A DNA stretch of 64,000 nucleotides from Scandinavium goeteborgense (GTDB lineage: Bacteria; Pseudomonadota; Gammaproteobacteria; Enterobacterales; Enterobacteriaceae): positions 4,507,177 to 4,571,176 of the forward strand of contig NZ_CP054058.1 of NCBI RefSeq assembly GCF_003935895.2, read 5' to 3'. The position numbers and the translations under genes are program-made. The notes beneath the pieces are model-generated. The model had not been told where the DNA came from, searched no databases, and was given only the letters and a program-made list of their open reading frames with translations. Of the stretch, positions 23,768-34,439 are shown one piece after another; position 1 is the first letter of the stretch, and every line of letters begins with the position of its first letter.

Positions 23768-24733
23768 TTACTGCTTTTTGTTGTCTACCAGCACCGCCAG
23801 CAATATCACCACCGCTTTGACGATCATCTGGTAATAGGAGGAAACACCTAACAAATTCAAACCATTATTAAGGAAACCGAGAATCAAAGCGCCGATCAGC
23901 GTCCCAACAATGCGACCTTTGCCGCCCGCAAGACTGGTTCCGCCCAGCACCACCGCCGCAATCGCGTCAAGCTCATAGCCGGTACCCGCCGTCGGCTGCG
24001 CAGACGACAGGCGCGCCACTTCGATAATTCCCGCCAGTGAGGCCAACATGCCGCACAGCGAATAAACGATAATTTTGACTTTATTGACGCTGATGCCGGA
24101 CAGACGCGTTGCCGCTTCGTTACCGCCCAGCGCGTAGATGTAGCGACCCAGGCGGGTGTGGTGCAGCATGTACCAGGCCGCGAGGAACACAATCGCCATG
24201 ATCCACACCGGCGTTGGAATCCCCAGCGGACGGCCAATACCAAACCAGCCAAAGACATCGGCATTATCGGTAAAGCCCGTATTCACCGGGCTGCCGTTGG
24301 TGTACACCATCGTCATCCCGCGTAGCAGCAGCATCATCACCAGCGTGGCGATAAATGCCTGCACCCGACCTTTGGCGACAATCACACCCGTCACCGCGCC
24401 AATCGCCGCACCTAGTGCCAGCGCAGCCGCGACGGCCACCAGCGCATTCACTTCAATACCGACAATCGACGCTGCAACCGCTCCGGTCAGGGCCAGCAGT
24501 GAACCGACGGACAAATCGATGCCCGAGGTCAGAATGACCAGCGTCATCCCCACCGCCATGATGGCGTTAACCGACGTCTGTTGCAGGATGTTGAACAGGT
24601 TATTAACGGTAAAAAAGTTCGGACTCATGGTCGAGACAACGGCTATCAGCACCAATAGAGCAATCAGCGACTTTTGCTCCAACAGCCACGCTTTGGTGAA
24701 ATAACGGCGACCAGCAACAGCCTGGGTAGTCAT
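23768..24733 (-). CDS. rbsC: Ribose ABC transporter, permease
   Basis: Integral membrane component of the ribose importer, 321 residues, with about ten hydrophobic segments and the family EAA-like region around NEAATRLSGISVNKVKI. It starts five bases downstream of the rbsA stop and is followed by rbsB. Length and sequence match E. coli RbsC. Confidence 0.97.
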   Translation of the reverse strand: MTTQAVAGRRYFTKAWLLEQKSLIALLVLIAVVSTMSPNFFTVNNLFNILQQTSVNAIMAVGMTLVILTSGIDLSVGSLLALTGAVAASIVGIEVNALVAVAAALALGAAIGAVTGVIVAKGRVQAFIATLVMMLLLRGMTMVYTNGSPVNTGFTDNADVFGWFGIGRPLGIPTPVWIMAIVFLAAWYMLHHTRLGRYIYALGGNEAATRLSGISVNKVKIIVYSLCGMLASLAGIIEVARLSSAQPTAGTGYELDAIAAVVLGGTSLAGGKGRIVGTLIGALILGFLNNGLNLLGVSSYYQMIVKAVVILLAVLVDNKKQ

Positions 24734-24738
24734 CTTTC

Positions 24739-26244
24739 TTACTCCTGATTCACACGATTAAGCTTGCCCACAGCGGCAGCCATCAATACTTCCTGGGTGG
24801 CCTGCTCGCGTGTGAATTCACCGCCGAGATGCCCTTCGTGCATCACCATGATGCGGTCGCTCATGCCCAGCACTTCCGGCATCTCCGAAGAGACAAGAAT
24901 GATGCTCAGGCCATCGGCTTTAAACTGGTTAATCAGCTGATAAATCTCTTTCTTCGCCCCGACGTCCACGCCACGGGTTGGCTCATCGAGGATAAGCACT
25001 TTCGGGCGCGTCATCAGCCCGCGGGCAATCGCCACTTTTTGCTGATTACCGCCGGAGAGCAAGCCAATCGCCTGCTCCATTGACGGGGTTTTGACATTAA
25101 ACAGACGGATGAAATCGCTCACCGCCTGCTGTTCATCTTTATGCTTCAGGCCTCCGCCCGCCTTGCTGAAATAGCGCAGCGCAGTCAGCGACATATTCTC
25201 TTTCACCGACATACCCAGCACCAGGCCGTCACGCTTACGGTCTTCGGAGATATAAACGATGCCGTTGGCCAGACCGTCCTGCGGGGATTTGGTCACCACT
25301 TCATGACCATCCAGGGTGACGTAACCGCTGGAACGCGGCAGTGCGCCATAAAGCACTTTCATCAGCTCGGTTCGCCCGGCACCCATCAAGCCCGCCACGC
25401 CGAGGATTTCCCCTTTGCGCAGCGTAAAGCTGACATTTTCCACGCCCGGCCCGCACAGGTTATCGACCTTCAGGCGCTCGTCACCCGGCGTTTTGTCGAT
25501 GCGCGGATACTGGTCTTCGAGCTTGCGCCCGACCATCATTTCAATCAGTGAATCTTCGGTGAGCGTCGCCACTTCGCGCTCGGCAATAAACTGGCCGTCA
25601 CGGAACACGGTCACGTCATCGCAAATTTCAAAGATCTCTTTCATTCGGTGAGAGATATAAACGATGCCGCGGCCCTGGGATTTCAGCTCGCGAATGACGC
25701 GGAATAACGATTCGGTTTCGGTGTCGGTCAGCGCGTCCGTCGGTTCATCCATGATGATGACCTTCGACTCGAAGCTCAGCACTTTGGCGATTTCCACCAT
25801 CTGCTGATCGCCAATCGACAGTTCACCCACCAGCCTGTCGCTTTTAAAGCGCAGGTTGAGCTTCGCCAGCAGTTTGTCTGCTTCGGCGTACATGGTTTTC
25901 CAGTCGATTTTGCCGAAGCGGTTGACGAACTCACGGCCTAAAAAGATGTTCTCGGCGATGGTCAGCTGCGGGATCAGATTCAGTTCCTGATGGATGATGC
26001 CGATCCCAGCTTCCTGAGAGGATTTCGGTCCGGTAAAGATCACTTCCTGGCCCAGCCAATGCAGGGAACCGGCATCTTTGCTGTAGATCCCGGTCAGCAC
26101 TTTCATCATCGTCGATTTACCGGCGCCGTTTTCGCCCACCAGCGCCATCACGCGGCCGGAGTAGACGTTCAGCGAAGCGCCGGAAAGGGCTTTTACGCCC
26201 GGGAAAGATTTATCGATCCCTTTAAGTTGCAGTAATGCGTCCAT
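24739..26244 (-). CDS. rbsA: Ribose ABC transporter, ATP-binding protein
   Basis: A 501-residue double-ABC ATPase. The first cassette has Walker [10 protein letters not shown], signature [13 protein letters not shown] and Walker B VIIMDEP. The second cassette has a degenerate P-loop GLMGAGRTE but keeps [15 protein letters not shown] and [13 protein letters not shown], the usual pattern for sugar importers of this class. The start is [16 protein letters not shown]; an in-frame ATG 15 codons earlier overlaps rbsD and lacks similarity. Confidence 0.97.
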   Translation of the reverse strand: MDALLQLKGIDKSFPGVKALSGASLNVYSGRVMALVGENGAGKSTMMKVLTGIYSKDAGSLHWLGQEVIFTGPKSSQEAGIGIIHQELNLIPQLTIAENIFLGREFVNRFGKIDWKTMYAEADKLLAKLNLRFKSDRLVGELSIGDQQMVEIAKVLSFESKVIIMDEPTDALTDTETESLFRVIRELKSQGRGIVYISHRMKEIFEICDDVTVFRDGQFIAEREVATLTEDSLIEMMVGRKLEDQYPRIDKTPGDERLKVDNLCGPGVENVSFTLRKGEILGVAGLMGAGRTELMKVLYGALPRSSGYVTLDGHEVVTKSPQDGLANGIVYISEDRKRDGLVLGMSVKENMSLTALRYFSKAGGGLKHKDEQQAVSDFIRLFNVKTPSMEQAIGLLSGGNQQKVAIARGLMTRPKVLILDEPTRGVDVGAKKEIYQLINQFKADGLSIILVSSEMPEVLGMSDRIMVMHEGHLGGEFTREQATQEVLMAAAVGKLNRVNQE

Positions 26245-26251
26245 GGCGGCC

Positions 26252-26671
26252 TCAGAAAGTGACGCCAGCACAGAGAATGATATTCGCATACGGGGAACAC
26301 TCCCCGCTGCGAATCACCGCCTGACTGTCTGCGGTTTGTCGTTTGAACTGCTCGTGTGTGGTGTAACGAATTTCAATGGTGTTTCCCTGGTGTTGCTGCA
26401 GCTGCTCGAGGTGATTGAGCAACGTTTCGTGGAGCTGCGGATTATGTGTTTTGATTTCCGCGGCGAGAATTGCCGTCTCAACCTGCATTTCGGTCGTCAC
26501 CACCTCCAGTACCTGCATAAATGAAGGCACACCCTGGGTTAATGCCATATCAATGCGCTGTGTGCTGTGCGGGACAGGCAGGCCTGCATCACAAACCACC
26601 AGCGTATCGGTATGCCCAAGACGGGAAATGACCGAGGAAATATCAGCGTTGAGTACCGTACCTTTCTTCAT
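26252..26671 (-). CDS. rbsD: D-ribose pyranase
   Basis: Interconverts the pyranose and furanose forms of ribose so that imported sugar can be phosphorylated. The 139-residue protein carries the catalytic His20 (ISRLGHTD) and the C-terminal [12 protein letters not shown]. It is the first gene of rbsDACBKR, directly downstream of the operators. Confidence 0.97.
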   Translation of the reverse strand: MKKGTVLNADISSVISRLGHTDTLVVCDAGLPVPHSTQRIDMALTQGVPSFMQVLEVVTTEMQVETAILAAEIKTHNPQLHETLLNHLEQLQQHQGNTIEIRYTTHEQFKRQTADSQAVIRSGECSPYANIILCAGVTF

Positions 26672-26685
26672 CGTTCTGCTCCACT

Positions 26686-26701
26686 AGCGAAACGTTTCGC
26701 T
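26686..26701 (-). promoter_or_regulatory. RbsR operator 1
   Basis: AGCGAAACGTTTCGCT is a perfect 16-bp palindrome, 15 bases upstream of the rbsD start. It matches the core of the E. coli rbs operator and the LacI-family pattern with a central CG. Confidence 0.85.
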
Positions 26702-26765
26702 GGAGATAAGTCTAATCCTAATAGCGTACAGAAAACCACCGTCAGGTTGCAGAAGTGTGATCGGT

Positions 26766-26781
26766 AACGAAACGTTTCGCT
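26766..26781 (-). promoter_or_regulatory. RbsR operator 2 (upstream)
   Basis: AACGAAACGTTTCGCT repeats operator 1 with one changed base at its left end. The centre lies 80 bp from the centre of operator 1. Two equal-quality operators suggest cooperative or looped repression. Confidence 0.75.
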
Positions 26782-26842
26782 AAGTGAAATTAACAGTAAG
26801 AAAGGGTTAAGTCCGATGGCGCTTCGCTTGCGCAGAACGACT

Positions 26843-26873
26843 AAAAAAATGCCCGGCAAGAAGTGCCGGGCAT
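26843..26873 (-). terminator. Intrinsic terminator after kup
   Basis: Minus-strand stem ATGCCCGGCA / TGCCGGGCAT is followed by seven T, 12 bases after the kup stop. It separates kup from the rbs operon. Confidence 0.88.
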
Positions 26874-26884
26874 GTGATGTAGAC

Positions 26885-28756
26885 TTAAATCTCGACCTGT
26901 GTGCCGAGTTCGATAACCCGGTTCGGCGGGATTTCAAACTGGTCAGGCGCACGCAGGGCGTTGCGTTGCAGCAGCAGGTAGAGCTTACCGCGTAGACGCA
27001 GATACCACGGCCGGTCGTTGCCAATAATCAGCGATTCATGCGACATAAAGAACGAGGTTTCCATCATTCGGCAGCTCAGCCCTTCGAGGCCACAGCGGTG
27101 GAATACTTCTTCCACGTTTGGCGTTTCGCGCCAGCCGTAACTCGCTACCACGCGCCAGAACGACGGTGACAGCTGCTCGATAGACACACGACGCACATTG
27201 TGAACATACGGCGCATCTTCGGTGCGCAGCGTCAGCAGGATCACGCGCTCATGCAGCACTTTGTTGTGCTTGAGGTTGTGCAGCATCGCAAACGGAATCA
27301 CGTTCAACGCACGGGACATGTACACCGCCGTGCCTGGGACGCGCACCGGCGGCGATTTCTCCAGTGACGCAATCATCGCTTCGAGAGAGTTACCATGCTC
27401 ATGCATACGACGCAGCAGGCGGAAACGTTCGCTCTTCCAGGTGGTCATCACCATGAACATCACCAGGCCGAGCGTCAGCGGCAGCCAACCGCCGGAGAGC
27501 AGTTTATCGAGGTTCGCCGAGAACAGAGGTATGTCGATACACAGGAACGCTACCAGGATAACGAACACAAAGTACTTGTTCCAGTGCCAGTTATTACGCG
27601 CCACGGTGGTCGCCAGAATCGAGGTCAGCACCATCGTGCCGGTGACGGCAATCCCGTACGCCGCCGCCAGGTTGCTGGAGTGCTGGAAGCTGACAATCAC
27701 CAGAACCACAGACACGTACAGCAACCAGTTAACGAACGGGATGTAAATCTGACCAGATTCCATTTCGGAGGTGTGAATGATGCGCATCGGCGACAGATAG
27801 CCCAGACGAACCGCCTGACGCGTCAGGGAGAATACGCCGGAAATGACCGCCTGAGACGCGATAACCGTAGCCAGTGCAGCGATAATCAGCATCGGAATCA
27901 GTGCCCACTCTGGAGCCAGCAGGAAGAACGGGTTTTTAATCGCTTCCGGGTGTTTGAGTAACAGTGCGCCCTGACCGAAGTAGTTCAGCACCAGCGAAGG
28001 CAGAACCACTGTGAACCAGGCAATACGAATCGGTAATTTGCCGAAGTGGCCCATATCGGCATACAACGCTTCGACACCGGTGATCGACAGAACCACCGCG
28101 CCCAGCGCCACAAAGGAAACCGTTTTGTATTCAAGGAAGAAGTGCACCGCCCAGTATGGATTCAGCGCGTGCAGCACGTCCGGGTTATCGATGATACTGC
28201 GTGCGCCAAGCACCGCCAGCAACAGGAACCAGATCAGCATGATAGGTGCGAACAGTTTCCCCACCAGCGCTGTGCCGTGCTTTTGGATCATAAACAGCAG
28301 GGTCAGTACGGCGATAGAGATAGGGACTATCCAGCTATCAAGTTGCGGGGCGATGATTTCGAGACCTTCAATGGCCGACATCACCGAGATGGCCGGGGTT
28401 ATCACCACCTCGCCATAAAAGAAACTGCCGCCAATAAGGCCCAGGATCACCAGCACCGACGTCATTCGCGCCGATGTATTACGCCCGGCAAGGGACATCA
28501 GCGTCAGGATCCCGCCTTCACCGGCGTTATCTGCGCGCATCACGAAGGTGATGTACTTCAAGGAAACGGTAAAAATCAGCAGCCAGAAAATCAGGGATAA
28601 AAAGCCAAAAACGGCATCCCGTTCCACGCCAAATCCAAACTGGCCTGAGAGACATTCTCTCAGTGTATAAAGAGGGCTGGTACCAATGTCACCGTATACC
28701 ACGCCGATTGCCGCAAGGGTAATCGCTGGCAACGATTGCTTATTATCAGTGCTCAT
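26885..28756 (-). CDS. kup: Low-affinity K+ transporter Kup (TrkD)
   Basis: K+/H+ symporter of the KUP/HAK/KT family, active in acidic or hyperosmotic conditions. The 623-residue protein has a conserved N-terminal block ([19 protein letters not shown]), about 12 membrane segments up to residue 450, including [24 protein letters not shown], and a soluble C-terminal domain. It is transcribed alone between ravA and the rbs operon. Confidence 0.97.
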   Translation of the reverse strand: MSTDNKQSLPAITLAAIGVVYGDIGTSPLYTLRECLSGQFGFGVERDAVFGFLSLIFWLLIFTVSLKYITFVMRADNAGEGGILTLMSLAGRNTSARMTSVLVILGLIGGSFFYGEVVITPAISVMSAIEGLEIIAPQLDSWIVPISIAVLTLLFMIQKHGTALVGKLFAPIMLIWFLLLAVLGARSIIDNPDVLHALNPYWAVHFFLEYKTVSFVALGAVVLSITGVEALYADMGHFGKLPIRIAWFTVVLPSLVLNYFGQGALLLKHPEAIKNPFFLLAPEWALIPMLIIAALATVIASQAVISGVFSLTRQAVRLGYLSPMRIIHTSEMESGQIYIPFVNWLLYVSVVLVIVSFQHSSNLAAAYGIAVTGTMVLTSILATTVARNNWHWNKYFVFVILVAFLCIDIPLFSANLDKLLSGGWLPLTLGLVMFMVMTTWKSERFRLLRRMHEHGNSLEAMIASLEKSPPVRVPGTAVYMSRALNVIPFAMLHNLKHNKVLHERVILLTLRTEDAPYVHNVRRVSIEQLSPSFWRVVASYGWRETPNVEEVFHRCGLEGLSCRMMETSFFMSHESLIIGNDRPWYLRLRGKLYLLLQRNALRAPDQFEIPPNRVIELGTQVEI

Positions 28757-28905
28757 AGACTCGTCTTTCGTTTAATAAGACAAATGTGTACCCGAATCCC
28801 TGGCTCACAAAAGGCGCACAGTATGCACGATTAACAGAAGAATCGTACCCCAAAATGACTCCTCGTTAACCTTGCTCAAAGAAATGCCGACGGCTTCTCG
28901 CACTA

Positions 28906-28933
28906 TTACCCGGCGCCTGCAAACGGCTATAAT
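28906..28933 (+). promoter_or_regulatory. Candidate ravA promoter
   Basis: TATAAT (28928-28933) is preceded at 16 bp by TTACCC (28906-28911), 42 bases before the ravA start. A consensus -10 with a poor -35. Confidence 0.5.
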
Positions 28934-28975
28934 CGCTTGATAGCTGGATAAATGGCGGAAGGACACCACTCTATT

Positions 28976-30472
28976 ATGGCGCAATCACACTTATTAGCAG
29001 AAAGAATTTCCCGACTCAGTCAGTCCCTTGAAAAGGGTCTTTTTGAGCGCAGTCACGCCATCCGCCTGTGCCTGCTGGCCGCGCTGAGCGGCGAAAGCGT
29101 GTTTCTTCTCGGTCCACCGGGGATAGCTAAAAGTCTTATCGCCCGCCGCCTTAAATTTGCCTTCCAACATGCCCGCGCCTTTGAATACCTGATGACCCGT
29201 TTCTCCACCCCGGAAGAAGTGTTTGGCCCGCTGTCGATTCAGGCGTTAAAAGATGAAGGTCGCTATGAGCGTTTAACCACAGGCTATCTGCCGGAGGCCG
29301 AAATCGTGTTTCTGGATGAAATCTGGAAAGCTGGCCCGGCCATTCTGAATACCCTGCTGACCGCCATCAACGAACGCAGCTTTCGCAACGGCGCGCATGA
29401 AGAGAAAATCCCGATGCGCCTGCTGGTGGCCGCGTCTAACGAACTGCCGGAAGCTGACAGCAGCCTCGAAGCCTTGTATGACCGTATGCTGATTCGCCTG
29501 TGGCTCGACAAAGTGCAGGAAAAAAGCAATTTCCGCTCGCTGCTTATCAACCAGCACGATGAAAGCGCCAACCCGGTGCCAGAAAGTTTGCAGGTGACGG
29601 ACGAAGAGTTCAGGCAGTGGCAAGTGGATATTGGCGGCGTGAAGCTATCAGACAGCGTATTCGAGCTGGTTTATCAGCTGCGCCAGCAGCTCGATACGTT
29701 GCCAAACGCACCGTATGTTTCCGATCGACGCTGGAAAAAAGCGGTCCGTTTATTACAGGCCTGCGCATTTTTCAGCGGACGCGACGCCATTGCGCCTATC
29801 GATCTTATCCTGCTCAAAGATTGTCTGTGGCATGACGCCGAAAGCCGCAATCTGATGCAGCAACAGCTCGACATATTGATGACCGGGCATGCCTGGCAGC
29901 AGCAGGCGATGCTCACCAAACTGGGGTCGATAACCCAGCGTCGACTGCAGTTGCAGCAGCAACAGAGCGACAAAACCGCGCTTAAAGTCACGCGTCTGGG
30001 CGGCATGTTCAGCCGTAAGCCGCATTACGAACTGCCGGATGAGGTGCAGGCCCCCACGCTGACGCTGCTGTTACAGCAGCCGCTAAAGCTGCATGACATG
30101 AACGTGGTTCACGTCACCCTGGAACGCCCCGCGCTTGTCCACTGGCTGGAGAAAGGCGGCGAAATTCGCGGCAAACTCAACGGTATCGGCTTTGCCCAGG
30201 TGCTGAATCTGGAGGTGGACACCAGCTTGCATCTGCTGGTTAGGGATGTCAGCCTGCAAGGCTCGCGTCTGGCCCTGCCGGGCAGTGCTACGCCAGAGAA
30301 CATGCCAGGGGAAATCAAACAGCAGCTGGATGCGCTCGATGACGAGTGGCATCAGCAGCACACCCGCTTTAGCGAGCAGCAAAAATGCCTGTTCATACAC
30401 GGTGACTGGTTAGGCAAAATTGAAGCCAGCCTCCAGGACGTCGGGGCGCAGATCAAACAGGCGCGGCAGTAA
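28976..30472 (+). CDS. ravA: MoxR-family AAA+ ATPase RavA
   Basis: RavA forms hexamers and a cage with the inducible lysine decarboxylase LdcI. With ViaA it acts on respiratory complexes and aminoglycoside sensitivity. The 498-residue protein has Walker A GPPGIAKS, Walker B VFLDEIWK, a sensor 1 region and a C-terminal LARA domain (residues about 330-440). The start [13 protein letters not shown] matches the family; an ATG eight codons earlier is less likely. Its last base is the first base of viaA. Confidence 0.95.
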   Translation: MAQSHLLAERISRLSQSLEKGLFERSHAIRLCLLAALSGESVFLLGPPGIAKSLIARRLKFAFQHARAFEYLMTRFSTPEEVFGPLSIQALKDEGRYERLTTGYLPEAEIVFLDEIWKAGPAILNTLLTAINERSFRNGAHEEKIPMRLLVAASNELPEADSSLEALYDRMLIRLWLDKVQEKSNFRSLLINQHDESANPVPESLQVTDEEFRQWQVDIGGVKLSDSVFELVYQLRQQLDTLPNAPYVSDRRWKKAVRLLQACAFFSGRDAIAPIDLILLKDCLWHDAESRNLMQQQLDILMTGHAWQQQAMLTKLGSITQRRLQLQQQQSDKTALKVTRLGGMFSRKPHYELPDEVQAPTLTLLLQQPLKLHDMNVVHVTLERPALVHWLEKGGEIRGKLNGIGFAQVLNLEVDTSLHLLVRDVSLQGSRLALPGSATPENMPGEIKQQLDALDDEWHQQHTRFSEQQKCLFIHGDWLGKIEASLQDVGAQIKQARQ

Positions 30473-31923
30473 TGCTCACGCTCGACACGCTCAATGTGAT
30501 GCTGGCGGTCAGCGAGGAAGGGATGATCGAAGAGATGATCCTCGCCCTGCTGGCGTCCCCCCAGCTGGCGTTATTCTTTGAAAAATTCCCGCGGCTGAAA
30601 AATGCAGTCGCGCAGGACATACCCCGCTGGCGGGAAGCACTGAAAGGCCGGCTGAAAGAGACACCGGTCCCGCAGGATTTGAGCGACGAGGTAACAGCTT
30701 TCCAGCAGAGCCAGACGTTATCCACCACGCAGTTTACCGTTCAGCTGCCGCAAATCCTCACCCTGTTGCAGAAGCTCCATTCCCCGTTTGCCGCCCAGGC
30801 CCAGCAGCTGGTGGACAACAACGCGACCTTTACCGCCGCGCTTCACACCCTGTTTTTACAGCGCTGGCGACTGAGTCTGGTGGTGCAGGCCACCACGCTG
30901 AACCAACAATTGCTGGAAGATGAGCGAGAACAGCTTTTGAGCGAAGTGCAGGAGCGCATGACGCTCAGTGGTCAGTTGGAGCCGCTGCTGGTGGAAAACG
31001 ACAACTCAGCCGGACGACTTTGGGACATGAGCGAAGGCCAGCTCAAGCGAGGTGACTGGCAGTTAATTGTCCGATACGGCGATTTCCTCAGTGAACAGCC
31101 GGAGCTGATGCGGCTGGCGGAGCAGCTCGGGCGCTCACGCGAGGCCAAATCGGTACCGAAAAAAGATTCACCGATGGAAACCTTTCGCACGCTGGTTCGT
31201 GAACCCGCCACGGTGCCCGAACAGGTCGACGGCCTACAACAGAGCGACGACATTCTGCGTCTGCTGCCACCGGAACTGGCAACGCTCGGCATTACTGAAC
31301 TCGAGTATGAGTTTTACCGACGGCTGGTGGAGAAGCAATTGCTCACTTACCGACTGCACGGCGATGCGTGGCGGGAAAAAATCAGCGAACGCCCGGTGGT
31401 ACATCAGGACTTCGATGAACAGCCGCGCGGGCCGTTTATCGTCTGCGTGGATACGTCGGGTTCGATGGGTGGCTTTAATGAACAATGTGCGAAGGCGTTT
31501 TGCCTGGCGCTGATGCGCGTCGCGCTGGCGGACAATCGCCGCTGTTTCATTATGCTTTTTGCCAGCGAAGTGGTGCGCTACGAGCTGACCGGTCCGCAGG
31601 GCCTGGAACAGGCGATCCGCTTTTTAAGCCAGCGCTTTCGCGGTGGGACCGATATCGCCAGCTGTTTCCGCGCCATTATCGAACGGATGCAGGGCCCGGA
31701 ATGGACCGATGCCGATGCGGTGGTCATTTCTGATTTCATCGCCCAGCGACTGCCGGACGACGTGGTGAATAAGGTAGGGGAACTACAGCGCAAACATCTG
31801 CATCGCTTTCACGCGGTGGCGATGTCGCAGCATGGGAAACCCGGGATCATGCGCATCTTCGATCACATCTGGCGCTTTGACACCGGGCTGCGCAGCCGAC
31901 TGCTGCGCCGCTGGAAACGCTGA
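30472..31923 (+). CDS. viaA: VWA-domain protein ViaA, RavA partner
   Basis: A 483-residue protein whose C-terminal von Willebrand A domain carries the MIDAS motif DTSGSMGG and a Thr-Asp pair in [10 protein letters not shown]. It stimulates RavA ATPase. The start ATG overlaps the ravA TAA by one base, indicating coupling. The stop TGA directly abuts the stop of convergent asnA with no intergenic DNA. Confidence 0.95.
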   Translation: MLTLDTLNVMLAVSEEGMIEEMILALLASPQLALFFEKFPRLKNAVAQDIPRWREALKGRLKETPVPQDLSDEVTAFQQSQTLSTTQFTVQLPQILTLLQKLHSPFAAQAQQLVDNNATFTAALHTLFLQRWRLSLVVQATTLNQQLLEDEREQLLSEVQERMTLSGQLEPLLVENDNSAGRLWDMSEGQLKRGDWQLIVRYGDFLSEQPELMRLAEQLGRSREAKSVPKKDSPMETFRTLVREPATVPEQVDGLQQSDDILRLLPPELATLGITELEYEFYRRLVEKQLLTYRLHGDAWREKISERPVVHQDFDEQPRGPFIVCVDTSGSMGGFNEQCAKAFCLALMRVALADNRRCFIMLFASEVVRYELTGPQGLEQAIRFLSQRFRGGTDIASCFRAIIERMQGPEWTDADAVVISDFIAQRLPDDVVNKVGELQRKHLHRFHAVAMSQHGKPGIMRIFDHIWRFDTGLRSRLLRRWKR

Positions 31924-32916
31924 TTACAGCAGGGAAGAAACGCTGTCGCGAACCTGCTGTGGCCAGACGCCACACTGTACCTGACCGATGTGCGGTAGCT
32001 GTAACAGCAGCATGGTCAAACGAGACTGGCCAATGCCACCGCCAACGGTTTGCGGCATTTCACCTTTGAGCAACGCCTGGTGCCACTCGAGCTGCAGACG
32101 ATCGTCATCCCCAGTGAGTGCTAACTGACGTTTCAGCGCCTCAGCATCAACGCGGATCCCCATTGAGGAGATCTCAAACGCATCTTCCAGGACCGGGTTC
32201 CACACCAGAATGTCGCCGTTGAGGCCAGACAGACCGGTTTCGCTCTGGGTGCTCCAGTCATCATAATCCGGGGCACGTACATCATGGCGCGCCCCATCCG
32301 ACAATTTGCCGCCAATCCCCATCAGGAACACCGCGCCGAACTCTTTGGCGATGGCGCGCTCACGGCCTTTGGCATCCAGACCCGGGTAACGGGTCAATAA
32401 TTCTTCGCTGTGCACAAAGTGGATCTGTTCTGGCAGGAACGGTGCCAAACCAAATTCTTTGCTGACTGCAGCCTCAGTGGCTTTGATCCCGGCGTAAATC
32501 GCTTCAACCGTCGCTTTTAGCGTACCGGTGTGGCGCTCGCCGTCGCCCATCACGCGTTCCCAGTCCCACTGGTCAACGTAGACGGAATGGATAGCCGAGA
32601 GGCGGTCCTCATCGGGGCGAAGGGCTTTCATGTGCGTGTAGAGCCCTTCGCCCGCGCTGAAGTCGTGTTGTCCCAGCGTCTGACGCTTCCACTTCGCGAG
32701 GGAGTGAACCACCTCGAACTGGGCGTCTGGCAGGTTTTTCACTTTTACCTGTACCGCTTTTTCGCAACCAGAAAGGTTGTCCTGAGTGCCATCGCCCACA
32801 CGGCTTAAGATCGGCGCCTGAACTTCAATGAGTCCAAGTCTGTCTTCGAGCTCACGAGAAAAATAGGACTTTACGAAACTGATCTGGCGTTGTTTTGCGA
32901 TGTAAGCGGTTTTCAT
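31924..32916 (-). CDS. asnA: Aspartate-ammonia ligase (asparagine synthetase A)
   Basis: Makes asparagine from aspartate, ammonia and ATP; structurally related to class II aminoacyl-tRNA synthetases. The 330-residue protein matches E. coli AsnA, including [17 protein letters not shown] and the C-terminal [14 protein letters not shown]. It is divergent from asnC, its activator when asparagine is absent. Confidence 0.97.
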   Translation of the reverse strand: MKTAYIAKQRQISFVKSYFSRELEDRLGLIEVQAPILSRVGDGTQDNLSGCEKAVQVKVKNLPDAQFEVVHSLAKWKRQTLGQHDFSAGEGLYTHMKALRPDEDRLSAIHSVYVDQWDWERVMGDGERHTGTLKATVEAIYAGIKATEAAVSKEFGLAPFLPEQIHFVHSEELLTRYPGLDAKGRERAIAKEFGAVFLMGIGGKLSDGARHDVRAPDYDDWSTQSETGLSGLNGDILVWNPVLEDAFEISSMGIRVDAEALKRQLALTGDDDRLQLEWHQALLKGEMPQTVGGGIGQSRLTMLLLQLPHIGQVQCGVWPQQVRDSVSSLL

Positions 32917-33004
32917 TATTTTTACTCCTGTCCTGTTGCCATTGATTAAGCAACAGAATGCGGGGGGAATTCAATAATCAACAAGCAAAAAGGCGCTTCT
33001 GGTT

Positions 33005-33032
33005 TTGATTCGTCAAAATGAAGCGCTAAAAT
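33005..33032 (+). promoter_or_regulatory. Candidate asnC promoter
   Basis: TTGATT (33005-33010), 16 bp, TAAAAT (33027-33032), placed 33 bases before the asnC ATG. The asnA promoter lies on the opposite strand of the same 149-bp spacer, so AsnC sites here could act on both. Confidence 0.6.
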
Positions 33033-33065
33033 AGAGTGAATCGTCAAACATCATAAGAAAATCCA

Positions 33066-33524
33066 ATGGAAAATTATCAGATCGACAATCTCGACCGCGG
33101 CATCCTAGAGGCGTTAATGGCCAATGCGCGTACCGCCTATGCCGAACTGGCCAAACAATTTGGCGTCAGCCCCGGCACCATTCATGTGCGAGTCGAGAAA
33201 ATGAAGCAGGCGGGGATCATCACTGGCGCACGCATCGATGTGAACCCAAAACAACTCGGTTACGATGTCTGCTGTTTTATCGGCATTATTCTCAAAAGCG
33301 CGAAAGATTACCCCTCCGCACTGGCGAGACTCGAAAGCCTCGACGAAGTCACCGAGGCGTATTACACCACCGGTCACTACAGCATCTTTATTAAGGTGAT
33401 GTGCCGCTCGATCGACGCCCTCCAGCAGGTACTTATCAACAAGATCCAAACAATCGATGAAATTCAGTCCACCGAGACTCTGATCTCCCTGCAGAACCCG
33501 ATTATGCGGACCATCCGCCCGTGA
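33066..33524 (+). CDS. asnC: Lrp/AsnC-family regulator AsnC
   Basis: A 152-residue asparagine-sensing activator of asnA that also represses its own gene and affects mnmG. The N-terminal helix-turn-helix is AYAELAKQFGVSPGTIHVRVEKM (residues 20-42). The C-terminal RAM domain (from about residue 70) binds asparagine and forms octamers. It lies between asnA (divergent) and mioC (same strand), the usual oriC neighbourhood. Confidence 0.96.
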   Translation: MENYQIDNLDRGILEALMANARTAYAELAKQFGVSPGTIHVRVEKMKQAGIITGARIDVNPKQLGYDVCCFIGIILKSAKDYPSALARLESLDEVTEAYYTTGHYSIFIKVMCRSIDALQQVLINKIQTIDEIQSTETLISLQNPIMRTIRP

Positions 33525-33579
33525 TCGGGCATTTTAATCCCACATCTTTCCACAGGTAGATCCCAGCTCACACACAGCG

Positions 33580-33585
33580 TACAAT
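33580..33585 (+). promoter_or_regulatory. Candidate mioC promoter -10, with nearby DnaA-box-like site
   Basis: TACAAT lies 30 bases before the mioC ATG. A near-match DnaA box (CTTTCCACA, 33546-33554) sits just upstream. In E. coli, DnaA represses mioC transcription, which runs toward oriC. Confidence 0.45.
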
Positions 33586-33615
33586 ATGCCACTCAGGAAT
33601 TAAGGGGTGGACTTC

Positions 33616-34056
33616 ATGGCAGACATTACACTGATCAGTGGTAGTACGCTTGGCGGTGCCGAGTACGTTGCGGAACATCTGGCAGAAAAGCTGGAAGACG
33701 CGGGTTATTCCACTGAAACGCTGCATGGCCCCCTGCTTGAAGACTTGAATAAAGGTGGAATCTGGCTTCTGGTCAGCTCTACGCACGGTGCCGGTGACAT
33801 CCCGGATAATCTTGTTCCTTTATATGAAGCAATAAAGGAAGAGAAACCTGACCTCTCCACCGTACGTTTTGGTTCGGTCGGAATTGGCAGCCGTGAATAT
33901 GACACTTTCTGCGGGGCGATCGACAAAATCGATAACGAACTGATCGCCTGCGGAGCCAAACAGATCGGCGAAACGCTCAAGGTCAACGTCCTCGATCATG
34001 ACATTCCTGAAGATCCGGCTGAAATTTGGCTCGGATCCTGGATAAATTTGATCTGA
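33616..34056 (+). CDS. mioC: Flavodoxin-like FMN protein MioC
   Basis: A 146-residue FMN-binding protein reported to support biotin synthase activity in vitro. The phosphate-binding loop is SGSTLGGAEYVAE (residues 8-20), and SSTHGAGDIPDN and GSREYDTFCGA bracket the flavin. The start MADITLIS has GGGGTGG upstream. It is the last gene before oriC and is transcribed toward it. Confidence 0.95.
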   Translation: MADITLISGSTLGGAEYVAEHLAEKLEDAGYSTETLHGPLLEDLNKGGIWLLVSSTHGAGDIPDNLVPLYEAIKEEKPDLSTVRFGSVGIGSREYDTFCGAIDKIDNELIACGAKQIGETLKVNVLDHDIPEDPAEIWLGSWINLI

Positions 34057-34439
34057 TTTTTGTAAAGATCGGCGTTTTTTTTGTGTATAACTCTGGTTAA
34101 AAGCACTGATCAACCGGTAGTTATCCCAAGCATAAGGTTTGGTTAGTTTTTGAGTTGTGCATAACCCTTCATTTTGATCCCAGCTTATACGGACCAGAAT
34201 CACCGATCATTCACAGGCAATGATCCTTCTTAAGCCTATGATCTCAAAAGTAGGATCCACCTTATCCACAGAAAATGGCGATCCTAATAAGAGATCACAA
34301 TAAAACAGATCTCTAAATAAAAGATCTTCTATTAAATACTCAGGATCCCAGGTGCTTTCTCCGACAGCCAAAGTTGAGTAGAATCCACGGCCCGGGCTTC
34401 AATCACTTTTCAAACCGCTTTCAAGCGAGGCAGACCACC
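34057..34439. other. oriC: Chromosomal replication origin oriC and flanks
   Basis: The minimal origin spans 34082-34326, 245 bp as in E. coli. On the minus strand, AT-rich 13-mers are L GATCTTTTATTTA (34314-34326), M GATCTGTTTTATT (34299-34311) and R GATCTCTTATTAG (34284-34296). DnaA boxes: R1 TTATCCACA (34262-34270), R5/M TCATTCACA (34207-34215), R2 TTATGCACA (34156-34164, minus), R3-like TTATCCCAA (34121-34129) and R4 TTATACACA (34082-34090, minus). An IHF-like site lies at 34231-34242. About ten GATC sites provide Dam/SeqA control. The order mioC-oriC-mnmG is the enterobacterial one. Confidence 0.97.
34379..34384 (+). promoter_or_regulatory. Candidate mnmG promoter -10
   Basis: TAGAAT lies within GTTGAGTAGAATCC, 56 bases before the mnmG start and just beyond the origin AT-rich side, the position of the E. 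coli gidA promoter. No good -35 is seen. Confidence 0.45.

Noticed and set aside
26755..26775. Possible CRP site overlapping RbsR operator 2 (TGTGATCGGTAACGAA)
   Set aside because: The left half TGTGA fits, but the right half AACGA does not resemble TCACA. rbs is CRP-responsive in E. coli, but I cannot place the site here.
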